A stretch of 63,457 nt of DNA from an uncultured Muribaculaceae bacterium (GCA_944321865.1 CALUMZ010000007.1:1-63457), one strand, 5' to 3'. Counted from the stretch's first letter, positions 16,969 to 25,828 are shown. Program-made: numbers and translations. Notes: generated by a model not told the origin, from the sequence alone.

Positions 16969-19413
16969 ATGACACGACAAACCTTCCCGGTACTCAACAT
17001 GAGTTGCGCTGCTTGTGCGGCACGTGTTGAGAAAACCATCGCAAAATTGCCCGGCGTGACAAATGCGGCTGTCAACTTTGCGGCAGCAACCATTGCCGTG
17101 GAATACGACCCCGACGAATTAACTCCCGAGGCAATGAAGCATGCCCTCGAAGAAGAAGGCTACGGACTGATAACCGATACCGGCAAAAAGATGGAAGATG
17201 AAGCCGAAAAAGCCCACCTGCAACACCTGAAGCGACTCAAGTTGCGCACTTCTTGGGCCATAATATTGGCTCTGCCGGTTGCCGTCATAGGCATGGCATT
17301 CATGGACAAACCTTGGGCCGGGTGGATAAGTTGGATTCTTGCCACCCCGGTAGTATTTTGGCTTGGAAGTGACTTTTTTGCCAGTGCTTGGAAACAATTG
17401 CGCCACCGCTCGGCCAACATGGACACACTTGTCGCCAACAGCACCGGCATTGCCTACCTGTTCAGCGTAGTCAACTTGCTGTTCCCCGACTTTTGGTTAC
17501 GTCACGGTATAACTCCACACGTCTATTTCGAAGCATCAAGCGTAATCATAGCCTTTATTCTGTTGGGCAGGCTGCTTGAAGAACGGGCCAAAGGTCAAAC
17601 ATCGACAGCCATAAAAAAATTAATGGGCCTACGCCCCACCACCGTCACACGCTTAGACGGTAACGGGAAACAGCAAACTGTGGAAATAGAACGCATCGAC
17701 ATAGGTGACACAATTGTCGTCAAGCCCGGTGAACGAATTGCCGTCGACGGCATTGTTTCGGAAGGGGAATCAAATGTCGACGAAAGCATGTTGAGCGGAG
17801 AACCTATCCCCGTTACCAAGCAACCGGGGGCACACGTATATGCCGGAACCATCAACCTAAAAGGGAGCTTCTTGTTCACGGCACAAAATGTTGGCGAGGG
17901 CACAGTCCTTGCACAAATAATACGCATGGTACAAGATGCCCAAGGCAGTAAGGCCCCGGTACAGAAACTTGTAGACCGCATCGCAGCCATATTCGTGCCT
18001 GTAGTAATGTCGATAGCGCTGCTATCGTTCATACTCTGGTTTGCCTTAGACAGCACCGATGGTTTCTCCCACGGGTTGCTGGCTCTTGTGACCGTTCTCA
18101 TAATCGCATGCCCGTGTGCGTTAGGCCTTGCCACTCCAACGGCAATAATGGTGGGCATAGGGAAAGGTGCAGAAAACGGAATTCTGATAAAAGATGCCGA
18201 AAGCCTTGAAACGGCAGGGAAAGTAGATACAGTGTTGCTCGACAAGACGGGAACCGTGACCGAAGGTCGCCCGCAGGTGACCGACGTGGCTTGGCTCGAA
18301 GGAAAATCGGGTGCGCTACCTATATTGATTGCACTTGAACGACTGTCGGAACACCCGCTTGCCGATGCTGTCACATCGCACTTCGGGTGTGCGCTTGCTT
18401 CTCAGCAAATATCAAATTTCAAAAGCATAACCGGCCAAGGCATAATGGGTGAATGCAACGGCTCAACCTACTTGGCAGGCAACCTGCAATTACTCGCCGA
18501 CCACAATATCGATTGCGACAGGTCGCTTGTCGCAAAAGCCGACAGTTGGAGCAAAGAAGCCAAAACCGTAATTTATTTCGCCGACAGCAAACAATTGCTT
18601 GCCATCATAGCCATTACCGACCGCATAAAGGATTCTTCGGCCAAGGCTGTGGAACTGCTGCATAAAGCCGGCATTGAAGTATACATGCTCACCGGCGATA
18701 ACGAAGACGCTGCACGCCACGTTGCCAATCTCGCCGGGATAAAACACTTCAGAGCCGAAATACGTCCCGACGGCAAAGCCGAATTTGTAAAGCAGCTTCA
18801 GCAACAAGGACGGCACGTGGCAATGGTGGGCGACGGTATCAACGATAGCGCAGCCCTTGCACAAGCCGACTTGAGTATTGCAATGGGACAAGGCAGCGAC
18901 ATAGCCATGGACGTGGCTCACGTCACCATTTTGTCGTCCGACCTGCTTAAAGTACCTGAAACAATAACCTTGTCGAAATTAACGGTACGCACCATTCGTC
19001 AAAACCTGTTTTGGGCATTTATCTACAATACTATCGGCATACCTGTTGCGGCAGGCATACTTTATCCGGTGTGCGGATTCTTGCTTAATCCCATGGTTGC
19101 CGGCCTGGCAATGGCCATGAGCAGCGTCAGTGTGGTATCAAACAGCCTAAGGCTGAAAGCTAAGAAAATAATTTCAGAACCTACAACATCAAAAATCAAT
19201 AAAACAATGGAAAAGGAATATAAAGTAGAAGGAATGATGTGCAACAATTGCCGTATGCACGTGGAAAAAGCATTAAACACCGTTGAAGGGGTGGAATCGG
19301 CCACAGTAACATTAAATCCGCCGGTTGCCAAAGTTAAATTTGCAGACGGGGAGATTTCGGTCGATACTCTGCAAAATGCACTCAACGAAGCCGGCGACTA
19401 CAAAATATCATAA
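16969..19413 (+). CDS. copA: Copper-exporting P1B-type ATPase with a C-terminal CopZ-like domain
   Basis: An 814-residue inner-membrane Cu(I) efflux ATPase. An N-terminal heavy-metal domain with MSCAAC (Cys 13 and 16) is followed by eight membrane segments, the CPC metal site (residues 381-383), the phosphorylation motif DKTGT (425-429), SEHPLA, and GDGINDSAALAQADLSIAMG. The last two helices carry YNTIGIP and MSSVSVVSNS, diagnostic of the Cu(I) subgroup. Unusually, a second heavy-metal domain (GMMCNNC, Cys 758 and 761) is fused to the C-terminus. It begins at Met 747, so the last 68 residues equal a free-standing CopZ chaperone. Confidence 0.95.
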   Translation: MTRQTFPVLNMSCAACAARVEKTIAKLPGVTNAAVNFAAATIAVEYDPDELTPEAMKHALEEEGYGLITDTGKKMEDEAEKAHLQHLKRLKLRTSWAIILALPVAVIGMAFMDKPWAGWISWILATPVVFWLGSDFFASAWKQLRHRSANMDTLVANSTGIAYLFSVVNLLFPDFWLRHGITPHVYFEASSVIIAFILLGRLLEERAKGQTSTAIKKLMGLRPTTVTRLDGNGKQQTVEIERIDIGDTIVVKPGERIAVDGIVSEGESNVDESMLSGEPIPVTKQPGAHVYAGTINLKGSFLFTAQNVGEGTVLAQIIRMVQDAQGSKAPVQKLVDRIAAIFVPVVMSIALLSFILWFALDSTDGFSHGLLALVTVLIIACPCALGLATPTAIMVGIGKGAENGILIKDAESLETAGKVDTVLLDKTGTVTEGRPQVTDVAWLEGKSGALPILIALERLSEHPLADAVTSHFGCALASQQISNFKSITGQGIMGECNGSTYLAGNLQLLADHNIDCDRSLVAKADSWSKEAKTVIYFADSKQLLAIIAITDRIKDSSAKAVELLHKAGIEVYMLTGDNEDAARHVANLAGIKHFRAEIRPDGKAEFVKQLQQQGRHVAMVGDGINDSAALAQADLSIAMGQGSDIAMDVAHVTILSSDLLKVPETITLSKLTVRTIRQNLFWAFIYNTIGIPVAAGILYPVCGFLLNPMVAGLAMAMSSVSVVSNSLRLKAKKIISEPTTSKINKTMEKEYKVEGMMCNNCRMHVEKALNTVEGVESATVTLNPPVAKVKFADGEISVDTLQNALNEAGDYKIS
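19207..19413 (+). other. Possible internal translation start giving a separate CopZ-like chaperone
   Basis: The in-frame ATG at 19207 (AATAAAACAATGGAAAAGG) lies exactly at the boundary between the last membrane helix region and the C-terminal heavy-metal domain. The resulting 68-residue protein would match the normal length and start of CopZ (MEKEYKVEGMMCNNCRMHVE). The A-rich upstream sequence resembles Bacteroidetes initiation regions. Internal initiation is inference. Confidence 0.35.
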
Positions 19414-19474
19414 GCACACGTGAAAAGGCCGGCCATTCGGGAGGGTGCATCAAAACGGAGATACACCCTCTTGC

Positions 19475-19653
19475 TCTGCTCTCGGTTTGCATTATCTTTC
19501 CATAAGATAAGCGGCACCTCGGCATAACAATTCCAAGCACGCTTGATTGTTCTGCTCTCGGTTTGCATTATCTTTTCATAAGATAAGCGGCACCTCGGCA
19601 TAACAATTCAAGCACTCGCTTGATTGTTCTGCTCTCGGTTTGCATTATCTTTG
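19475..19653 (+). repeat. Tandem hairpin-promoter repeat, 76-77 bp period, before the lipoprotein gene
   Basis: The unit CTCGGTTTGCATTATCTTT + ATAAGATAAGCGGCACCTCGGC + hairpin AACAATTCAAGC/GCTTGATTGTT occurs two and a half times, with TATCTTT at 19493, 19569 and 19646. The two upstream copies read TATCTTTC and TATCTTTT, breaking the invariant final G. Only the last copy reads TATCTTTG and can act as a -7 box. An ATTG -33-like sequence lies 19 nt upstream in the hairpin arm. A related single unit is at 22711-22797 and an 82-bp version at 60139-60310. Confidence 0.88.
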
Positions 19654-19672
19654 CACCATAAATACTTGTGTT

Positions 19673-20704
19673 ATGATGAAAAATATAATACACATAATTG
19701 CCGTGCTTGCGGTTTCCCTGTCATTAACAGGCTGCAAAGACGAGTTTTTTACAATCGAAGGGTCGCTCAATGACGGCGGCACTCAAAATATACGCGCCTT
19801 GTATGTAACCGACTATGAATCGTTGCAATCCGACTGGGTGACAATGACTGACGGGCATTTTGAATTGAAGGGGATAAATTATGACTGGACTGTAGTTTAC
19901 CTAATAAACAACAAAAAAGATATAATAGCACGTGCTGCCATAAAGAACGGAGACAAGATAAAAATCGACGGCTCTATGAACGACCCGTTCCATATCACCA
20001 TAACCGGTAACGATGCCAATGAAGAATGGAACCGATTCATGAACGAGAATGCCGAACTTTATTCGTCGCCCGACAAAACACGGCTAAACCATGCAATAGA
20101 AAAATATGTCGACACATATCCCGACCGCATATCAAGCACTTTGTTGCTATTGAACGATTATGCCAACCTTGGCAATACCACCGATGTTGACTCTCTTTTC
20201 AAGCGCTTGAGCATCGATGCGCGGCCGGCGGGGTTGGTAAACAATTACTTTGCTCTTTCTCAACAGCTCGACAGGGAGAAAAGTAGCAAGAACATACCGT
20301 CGGTGATGCTATATAACAGCGAAGATACCATAACGACAATTATAATGGCTCGGCACAAGACGACACTAATGTACTTCTGGGAAAAAAGTGACACAGCACG
20401 AAACGCGACCGTCAAACGCCTCAAGCAGTTATACAGGAATTATGAAAAAGAAGGACGCCTGCAGGTGGTAGACATTATGATGTCGCCCGACAGCGCGGGT
20501 TGGAAAAATATCCTTGCCGGCGACAGTTCACGGTGGAAACATTATTGGGCTCCCGGTGGAACCCTCAACCGCAACCTGCTTAACATGAATATCGGCAAAA
20601 CGCCTTATTACATCGTCACTACATCGGTTGGGAAGCAATTATACCGCGGGGCATCGCTCGATGATGCCATCAAGGCAACCGATTCACACATGCAATCCAA
20701 GTAA
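19673..20704 (+). CDS. Lipoprotein with DUF4369-like N-terminus and thioredoxin-fold domain lacking CxxC
   Basis: A 343-residue envelope lipoprotein (MMKNIIHIIAVLAVSLSLTG then Cys 21). Residues about 25-125 look like the DUF4369 beta-domain found before TlpA-like thioredoxins (FTIEGSLNDGG, FELKGINYDW, ARAAIKNGDKIKIDG). The C-terminal part (about 215-343) has a thioredoxin-like order with TTLMYFWEKSDTARN where redox-active relatives have WCxxC. The cysteines are absent, so it is unlikely to be a thiol oxidoreductase. Start choice between 19673 and 19676 is open. A tandem repeat carrying its promoter lies directly upstream. Confidence 0.8.
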   Translation: MMKNIIHIIAVLAVSLSLTGCKDEFFTIEGSLNDGGTQNIRALYVTDYESLQSDWVTMTDGHFELKGINYDWTVVYLINNKKDIIARAAIKNGDKIKIDGSMNDPFHITITGNDANEEWNRFMNENAELYSSPDKTRLNHAIEKYVDTYPDRISSTLLLLNDYANLGNTTDVDSLFKRLSIDARPAGLVNNYFALSQQLDREKSSKNIPSVMLYNSEDTITTIIMARHKTTLMYFWEKSDTARNATVKRLKQLYRNYEKEGRLQVVDIMMSPDSAGWKNILAGDSSRWKHYWAPGGTLNRNLLNMNIGKTPYYIVTTSVGKQLYRGASLDDAIKATDSHMQSK

Positions 20705-20728
20705 AGAAAAAGTCTTTCCGCGCCTCTA

Positions 20729-22690
20729 CTACTTGCGTTGCACAAGTTCATTATTGTTCATGCGTTGCATGTACTGTTGGATTATGGCTTTCAACTTGGT
20801 TTCCATTTCATCCACTTCGACCGTTCCCACAAGATTGTGCATGAGCAACGTGTCGCTCCTGAAGTCATATACGGCCCGCAAGCGTTCACCGTCAAACTGT
20901 ATCATCTTGTCGCCCTGCAAAAATTGGTATATGCCGTTGTTGTAGTTGACAATCCACGTGTCGGCAGGATTGTCGTTAATCAAGTCACACCCGAACCCCA
21001 CATATTCAACCTCATAACCCAAGTAAGCCAACAGGGTGGGAGTAATATCGGTTTGCTGTGCCACCACATCGTTGCGCAACTGCGGTTGCAGGCTGCCATC
21101 GGGAGTATAAAATATTATGGGAATCGCAAACGAACCTATGTCGGTGGAATATTGCGGCAACCGGTTTTGATTGGTGTGGTCGGCAACTATGACAAACACC
21201 GTACTGTCATACCACGGTTCACGACTTGCTTTTTCAAAAAAGCGGCGCAGCGCATGGTCGGTATACCTTATGCACCGTGATATTTCAAGCCCGTCCTCGA
21301 TTTTAAACACATCTTCATATTCCTCGGGAATCTTATATGGGTGGTGGGATGTGGCAGTGAACACCGTTGCCACAAACGGCTCCTTCATCTCGGCCATGCG
21401 GTCGGCAGTGAATTGCAAGAATGGCTCGTCCCAAATGGCCCATTTGCCATCAAAGTCGTCATATCCGCCATAGTTGCCGTCTTGCTCATACTCGTCAAGC
21501 CCGAAGTAACGGTCATACCCTATGGCATGAGCAAAAGCCGAGAAGCCCATGCTTATGTTATGCCCGCCATGGAAGAATGCCGAATTATACCCGAACTGCG
21601 ACAGATAAGATGGCAACCCCTTTATGTCATTGAGCGATGCCGGGGTGAGGAAGAACGGCTCTACAAACATGGGTATCGCCGACAATATTGACGGCATGGC
21701 ATCCATGCTCTTGCGCCCATTGGCATAACTGTAAGCAAACGTTAGCGACCGGGCCGCAACTGAATCGACAAATGGCGTATAACCTTTATATCGCCCTCCA
21801 TCTACATTGTGGTTATAAAAACCTATATATTCTTTCCCAAGGCTTTCGACTATCAGCACCACCACATTCTTGCGCCGGTTGAGCGTGTCGGCAGGCGCAC
21901 TGCGGTGCACCGGGTTATATGCTGCAACCATTATATCGTCGGGCATGTAATCAGGTGTCACAAAAATCTCCTTGCCGATGGTGCGTATTATGCTGAACGG
22001 GGTATTAAGCACCACCGATGTTTCCACGGCGCGGTTCACATACTGGTTGGCATTGCTGATGGTGATGGGACGTGTGCCGGCCGTGGCACTGCCGCGTATG
22101 CCGATGATTGCCAGCGGGGCAAGCACTATTAGCGACACCGATTGCGACACATAATAAGCCACAAGGCGGCGCGGACGCACGGCAGGCTTGCGGAACAGTT
22201 TCCACATTAGCACAAGCATAGCAGCGAAAATCAACACCAAATACCAGTGCCGCAACAGTTCCACACCGAATATTCCCGCAAGGTTAGTCTCATTGCCAAA
22301 CTCGCTGAATACGGTCATCGTGGTGCGCCGCCCCGTATACTGAAAATACACAGCATCGATAAGATTGGCCATCACACCCACAGCATTGGGTATAATATAG
22401 CACCACTTTGCCACGTTGTGAAAAACCTTGGTTTCCTTCACATGCAATGGCAGCAATGTCACGACAAGATATAGCGCATTAAGGTACAACAGTGCCGATG
22501 TGTCGAATACCATCGCCCCCCGCAGCATCTGCCCGGCAAGGCTCCACGACATGTAAGGAGCAAACGTTGAATAATTAACCAAAAAGAACACCACGCGGCA
22601 CAACATGAATGCCACATACGCCATGGCCATGTTCAGAATGGCTGCACCTATGCACGACGACTTGAAGAAATTTTTTAGGGAACTGAACAT
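20729..22690 (-). CDS. LtaS/MdoB-family phosphoglycerol-type transferase (sulfatase fold)
   Basis: A 653-residue membrane protein with five N-terminal membrane segments (about 1-190) and a periplasmic alkaline-phosphatase/sulfatase domain. Metal and active-site segments visible are VVVLIVESLGKEY (about 288, metal-binding Glu), ANGRKSMDAMPSIL (about 335, Ser or Thr nucleophile region), TSHHPYKIP and VIVADHTNQN (metal-binding Asp-His). Relatives transfer phosphoglycerol or phosphoethanolamine to glycans or lipids. Bacteroidales lack lipoteichoic acid, so the acceptor is unknown. The frame continues upstream to 22744, but that part contains the promoter repeat, so ATG 22690 (MFSSLKNFF) is chosen. 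Confidence 0.9.
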   Translation of the reverse strand: MFSSLKNFFKSSCIGAAILNMAMAYVAFMLCRVVFFLVNYSTFAPYMSWSLAGQMLRGAMVFDTSALLYLNALYLVVTLLPLHVKETKVFHNVAKWCYIIPNAVGVMANLIDAVYFQYTGRRTTMTVFSEFGNETNLAGIFGVELLRHWYLVLIFAAMLVLMWKLFRKPAVRPRRLVAYYVSQSVSLIVLAPLAIIGIRGSATAGTRPITISNANQYVNRAVETSVVLNTPFSIIRTIGKEIFVTPDYMPDDIMVAAYNPVHRSAPADTLNRRKNVVVLIVESLGKEYIGFYNHNVDGGRYKGYTPFVDSVAARSLTFAYSYANGRKSMDAMPSILSAIPMFVEPFFLTPASLNDIKGLPSYLSQFGYNSAFFHGGHNISMGFSAFAHAIGYDRYFGLDEYEQDGNYGGYDDFDGKWAIWDEPFLQFTADRMAEMKEPFVATVFTATSHHPYKIPEEYEDVFKIEDGLEISRCIRYTDHALRRFFEKASREPWYDSTVFVIVADHTNQNRLPQYSTDIGSFAIPIIFYTPDGSLQPQLRNDVVAQQTDITPTLLAYLGYEVEYVGFGCDLINDNPADTWIVNYNNGIYQFLQGDKMIQFDGERLRAVYDFRSDTLLMHNLVGTVEVDEMETKLKAIIQQYMQRMNNNELVQRK

Positions 22691-22710
22691 TACACTCAAT
22701 TTTTTACCAA

Positions 22711-22797
22711 CAAAGATAATGCAAACCGAGTGCAAAACAATCAAGCGAATGCTTGAATTGTTTTGCCGAGGTGCAGCTTATCTCTTATGTAAAGGTA
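22711..22797 (-). repeat. Single hairpin-promoter unit before the LtaS-like gene
   Basis: On the minus strand the order is ATAAGAGATAAGCTGCACCT, then CAAAACAATTCAAGC/GCTTGATTGTTTTG (hairpin), then ACTCGGTTTGCATTATCTTTG. The last eight bases (22718-22711) form an exact -7 box 20 nt before the start codon at 22690. ATTG, 19 nt upstream, is a -33-like element lying in the hairpin's 3' arm. It is the same unit as at 19475-19653. Confidence 0.82.
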
Positions 22798-22817
22798 AGT
22801 AATTATCGCCACTTGTT

Positions 22818-23978
22818 TCAAGCCAAATCATAAAAACGCTTAATGGTGATACCTTCAAGCGGCGTGTCGCACAGCACATCCACAATCTTTTGCAACGTGT
22901 CGGGCTGCTCATACGGGTTGGCTGCCGTGCGCGACATTTCACGGAACTCAGGCGACAGCACCCGCTCAAGCCCCTGCCCGATTTCCTCGGCCGACGTGCC
23001 GCAATTGACGACCGACCGGGCTGCAATACGTCCCATCTGCCGCATACCTATGTTAAGCGTAGGTATCCCCATAGATGGCACCTCGACTATGCCGCTCGAA
23101 GAGTTGCCGACCACAGCAGCCACACATCGCAGCATCGACAGGTAGCGCAATTGCCCCAATGACTTGAACACGACATATTTCCCGGGATTTCTATTCGCTG
23201 CGGCTTCGATGATTTCGATAATTTCGTTGCCGTGGGTGTCGCTGTTGGGGTAAGAAAAAAACACCTTGTACCCCTCCAAGCCGTCAAGAGCCGTAATCAG
23301 GTTACGGCATTGCATGGCAGGAGATTCGCTGTCGAGCGTAGCCGGATGGAATGTCACAAAGAGCGACTCGCACGGTATTGACGTTTTCAAGTCGGCTTCA
23401 AGCTCTTCACGGGAGAGCAGGTGCAAGTGACGTATGTTATACACCCCCATTGCCCCGACGTTGAACACCCTGTCGGGCTGCTCGCCCAGTTGTATCACGC
23501 GGCGGCGATACTCCTCGGTTTCGGTCAGGTGCAGGTGGCTCATCTTGGTTATGGCATGACGAATACTTTCATCGAAAGCACCGAAACTCACTGCCCCCCC
23601 GGCAATGTGCGCTATGGGAATGTGGAAAATAAGTGCAGCCGATGCCGTGGCAAGCATTTCATAACGGTCGCCAAGAATCACCGCCAAGTCGGGGCGCAAT
23701 GCATCAAATGCACCGGCCATGCCCGTCATGCACACCGACATGGCACGCACCGTCTCGGCAGCGGTATCATTTTCCACCGGCATTGGCACACAATAATCAA
23801 TCGACAGTCCATCACGTTCTATTTCATCGCGAGTGTTGCCAAATTTGGGCGACAGATGCATGTTGGTAGCCACTATTTGCAACTTTACTCCGGGGCGCGA
23901 TTTCAGCTCCTTTGCTATTCCGCTAAGCAATCCCCAGTCGGCACGTGTGCCGGTGATTATACATATCTTCCTTTCCAT
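22818..23978 (-). CDS. UDP-N-acetylglucosamine 2-epimerase, hydrolysing type (NeuC-like)
   Basis: A 386-residue GT-B-fold epimerase that in relatives converts UDP-GlcNAc to free ManNAc and UDP (NeuC), or acts on bacillosamine in legionaminate synthesis. The characteristic start ITGTRADWGLLSGIAKEL, then GDRYEMLATASAALIFHIPIAHIAGG (about 93-118), HLTETEEYRRRVIQLGE and the C-terminal GNSSSGIVEVPSMGIPTLNIG all fit. No sialate synthase (neuB) or CMP-transferase (neuA) is adjacent. The open frame reaches 24005; ATG 23978 gives the standard start and avoids overlap with mntH. Confidence 0.9.
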   Translation of the reverse strand: MERKICIITGTRADWGLLSGIAKELKSRPGVKLQIVATNMHLSPKFGNTRDEIERDGLSIDYCVPMPVENDTAAETVRAMSVCMTGMAGAFDALRPDLAVILGDRYEMLATASAALIFHIPIAHIAGGAVSFGAFDESIRHAITKMSHLHLTETEEYRRRVIQLGEQPDRVFNVGAMGVYNIRHLHLLSREELEADLKTSIPCESLFVTFHPATLDSESPAMQCRNLITALDGLEGYKVFFSYPNSDTHGNEIIEIIEAAANRNPGKYVVFKSLGQLRYLSMLRCVAAVVGNSSSGIVEVPSMGIPTLNIGMRQMGRIAARSVVNCGTSAEEIGQGLERVLSPEFREMSRTAANPYEQPDTLQKIVDVLCDTPLEGITIKRFYDLA

Positions 23979-23994
23979 GAAATTACCATCTTTT

Positions 23995-25251
23995 TTATTG
24001 AGCAAGCAATAAGTACAAGTTAAGCACCGTGACTACCACGGCAATGCCATACAGCACCGTTTTGTTCAGTGTGGAATTGGCATACTGCCCCATCACGCGG
24101 CGCGACGATGTGAGCCACACTTGCAGGAACACCGTGAACGGCAGTTGAATGCTCAGCACCATTTGCGATATGAGCAACCCTTGGAACGGGTCGGAGATGA
24201 AAAATATCAACAGCAGAGCAATCCCAAGGGAAACTATTATACCCACCTGCGAGTGCGAGTCCTTCACATGGTATGACTCGCCGAAGATTCCGGCCGAAAT
24301 GGAGCCGGCAGCCATGCCGCTGGTCACCGTCGATGAGATGCCGGCAAGCAATAGTGCGGCGGCAAACACATTTCCGGCATTGTTGCCAAGTAGCGGAGTG
24401 AGCAGTTCGCGGGCCTGTTGCAACTCTTCGACCAAAATGCCGCTTTTGAAGAACGTTGCCGCCGCAAGCAGTATCATGGCACTGTTTATAGCCCACCCAA
24501 CGAGCATCGAGAAAAGCGTGTCAAACAGCTCATACTTCAATCGCGAGCGTATCGACCGGTCATCTTGCTTATGATACTCCAAGCTCTGCACCACCTCGGA
24601 GTGCAAGAACAGGTTGTGTGGCATTATCACGGCACCCAGCACACTCATTATCACAATCATGCTGCCGTCGGGAATCGAAGGCGTTACCCACCCGGCGAAA
24701 GCGCACGGCCAGTCGATGTCAACAAGAAAAAGCTCGTAGATAAACGACAGTCCGATCACCGACACAAACGTAATTATGGCACGCTCTATCCGCTTGTAAG
24801 AATTGGTGAACAACATTATCACCACCACCGCCGTCGTAAGCACCGCCCCCCACGCAATGGGAATGTCGAAAAGCATTTCAAGGGCTATCGCACCGCCGAG
24901 TATCTCGGCAAGTGACGTGGAGATGGAAGCCACCACGGCCGACGCAAGGATAGGACGCGACACCCACTTGGGCGCATACTTGGTGGCAGCCTCGCTAAGG
25001 CACAGCCCCGTGGCGATGCCCAAGTGAGCCACATTGTGCTGCAAGATTATAAGCATGATGGTCGACAGTGTGACTACCCACAACAGCGAGTAACCAAATT
25101 GCGACCCCGCCGCGAAATTCGACGCCCAGTTGCCCGGGTCGATAAACCCCACAGTGACGAGCAGGCCGGGACCTATGTAGCGGAAAAAGTCAAGCCCTCC
25201 AAGTGTGCGCTTGTGTCCGTGGTTCTTCAAGTCTTTAAAAAAATTCTTCAT
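23995..25251 (-). CDS. mntH: Nramp-family divalent metal (Mn2+/Fe2+) transporter
   Basis: A 418-residue inner-membrane transporter with eleven predicted membrane segments. Metal-binding motifs of the family are intact: DPGN in TM1 (residues 38-41) and MPHN in TM6 (210-213). The function is proton-coupled uptake of Mn2+ or Fe2+. The start is ATG 25251 (MKNFFKDLKNHG); the longer frame would begin with TTG 25272. It ends 16 bases before the NeuC-like start, so the two may share a transcript. A BIME-like repeat element lies upstream. No Mn/Fe regulator site was recognised. Confidence 0.92.
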   Translation of the reverse strand: MKNFFKDLKNHGHKRTLGGLDFFRYIGPGLLVTVGFIDPGNWASNFAAGSQFGYSLLWVVTLSTIMLIILQHNVAHLGIATGLCLSEAATKYAPKWVSRPILASAVVASISTSLAEILGGAIALEMLFDIPIAWGAVLTTAVVVIMLFTNSYKRIERAIITFVSVIGLSFIYELFLVDIDWPCAFAGWVTPSIPDGSMIVIMSVLGAVIMPHNLFLHSEVVQSLEYHKQDDRSIRSRLKYELFDTLFSMLVGWAINSAMILLAAATFFKSGILVEELQQARELLTPLLGNNAGNVFAAALLLAGISSTVTSGMAAGSISAGIFGESYHVKDSHSQVGIIVSLGIALLLIFFISDPFQGLLISQMVLSIQLPFTVFLQVWLTSSRRVMGQYANSTLNKTVLYGIAVVVTVLNLYLLLAQ

Positions 25252-25316
25252 TCCCAGTGTTTCAATAAACAAGTGTTATCTTTTATAGACGTTATCAAAA
25301 TGCTATTTTATCAAGT

Positions 25317-25470
25317 GTAGAGACGTGGAGTGCCGCATCTCGTTGGCAATAATCATTATAAAGCATTAAGTGTCAATCGGTTTGACCAACCCGGGTTGTA
25401 GAGACGCAAAATTTTGCGTCTCTACTGCCACATTGAAATGATATTTTTGATACTCCCTCTACCGCCACAC
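25317..25470. repeat. BIME-like element, second copy
   Basis: Two REP palindromes of the GTAGAGACG family lie here: a degenerate one at 25317-25343 and a perfect 28-base one at 25398-25425. They are separated by a spacer (ATAAAGCATTAAGTGTCAAT, then ACCCGGG) and followed by CTGCCACATTGAAATGATAT and CTCTACCGCCACA. Order and sequence match 16715-16872. The rest of 25252-25549 shows no gene. Confidence 0.85.
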
Positions 25471-25549
25471 ATGCCACGCCCCCATTAAACCGATTTTCCG
25501 CTTTAAAATTACACTGCCCGGCGTTCCCCGGCAAGTTTTAAGCATATTT

Positions 25550-25582
25550 TTTGTGCGAGTTTCGGGAAAATGCTTATTTTTG
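25550..25582 (+). promoter_or_regulatory. Promoter of the rubredoxin gene
   Basis: TTTG at 25550-25553, 21 nt, then TATTTTTG at 25575-25582. The leader to ATG 25667 is about 80 nt, longer than for most genes here. Confidence 0.7.
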
Positions 25583-25666
25583 CACTTGGCACAAAGCCGA
25601 ACCATAGCATGTTCAGCTCAAACCAACAAAACAGTATTTTATTAACCCACAAAACATTACAAGTGT

Positions 25667-25828
25667 ATGGAAAAATATGTATGCGTCGTATGCGGTTATG
25701 TATATGACCCCGAAGTGGGAGACCCCGACAACGGAGTAGCTCCCGGCACGGCTTTCGCCGATGTTCCCGAAGACTGGGTATGCCCGCTGTGCGGCGTAGG
25801 CAAAGACCAATTTGAAGTAGAAGAGTAA
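25667..25828 (+). CDS. Rubredoxin
   Basis: A 53-residue electron carrier with a single Fe(Cys)4 site. Cys 6, 9, 39 and 42 sit in [12 protein letters not shown] and [11 protein letters not shown], the two classic knuckles, and the aromatic core residues (Tyr 11, Tyr 13, Trp 37) are in place. It starts [10 protein letters not shown] and ends in the usual acidic tail FEVEE. It probably serves oxygen or peroxide reduction (rubrerythrin-type partners) in an anaerobe; no partner gene is adjacent. It stands alone with its own promoter and terminator. Confidence 0.96.
   Translation: MEKYVCVVCGYVYDPEVGDPDNGVAPGTAFADVPEDWVCPLCGVGKDQFEVEE

Noticed and set aside
19475..19653. Possible CRISPR array or invertible promoter
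   Set aside because: There are no spacers, and no recombinase or inverted flanks were seen; the units are all in the same orientation.
22691..22744. N-terminal extension of the LtaS-like protein
   Set aside because: These codons lie in the promoter repeat, including the -7 box.
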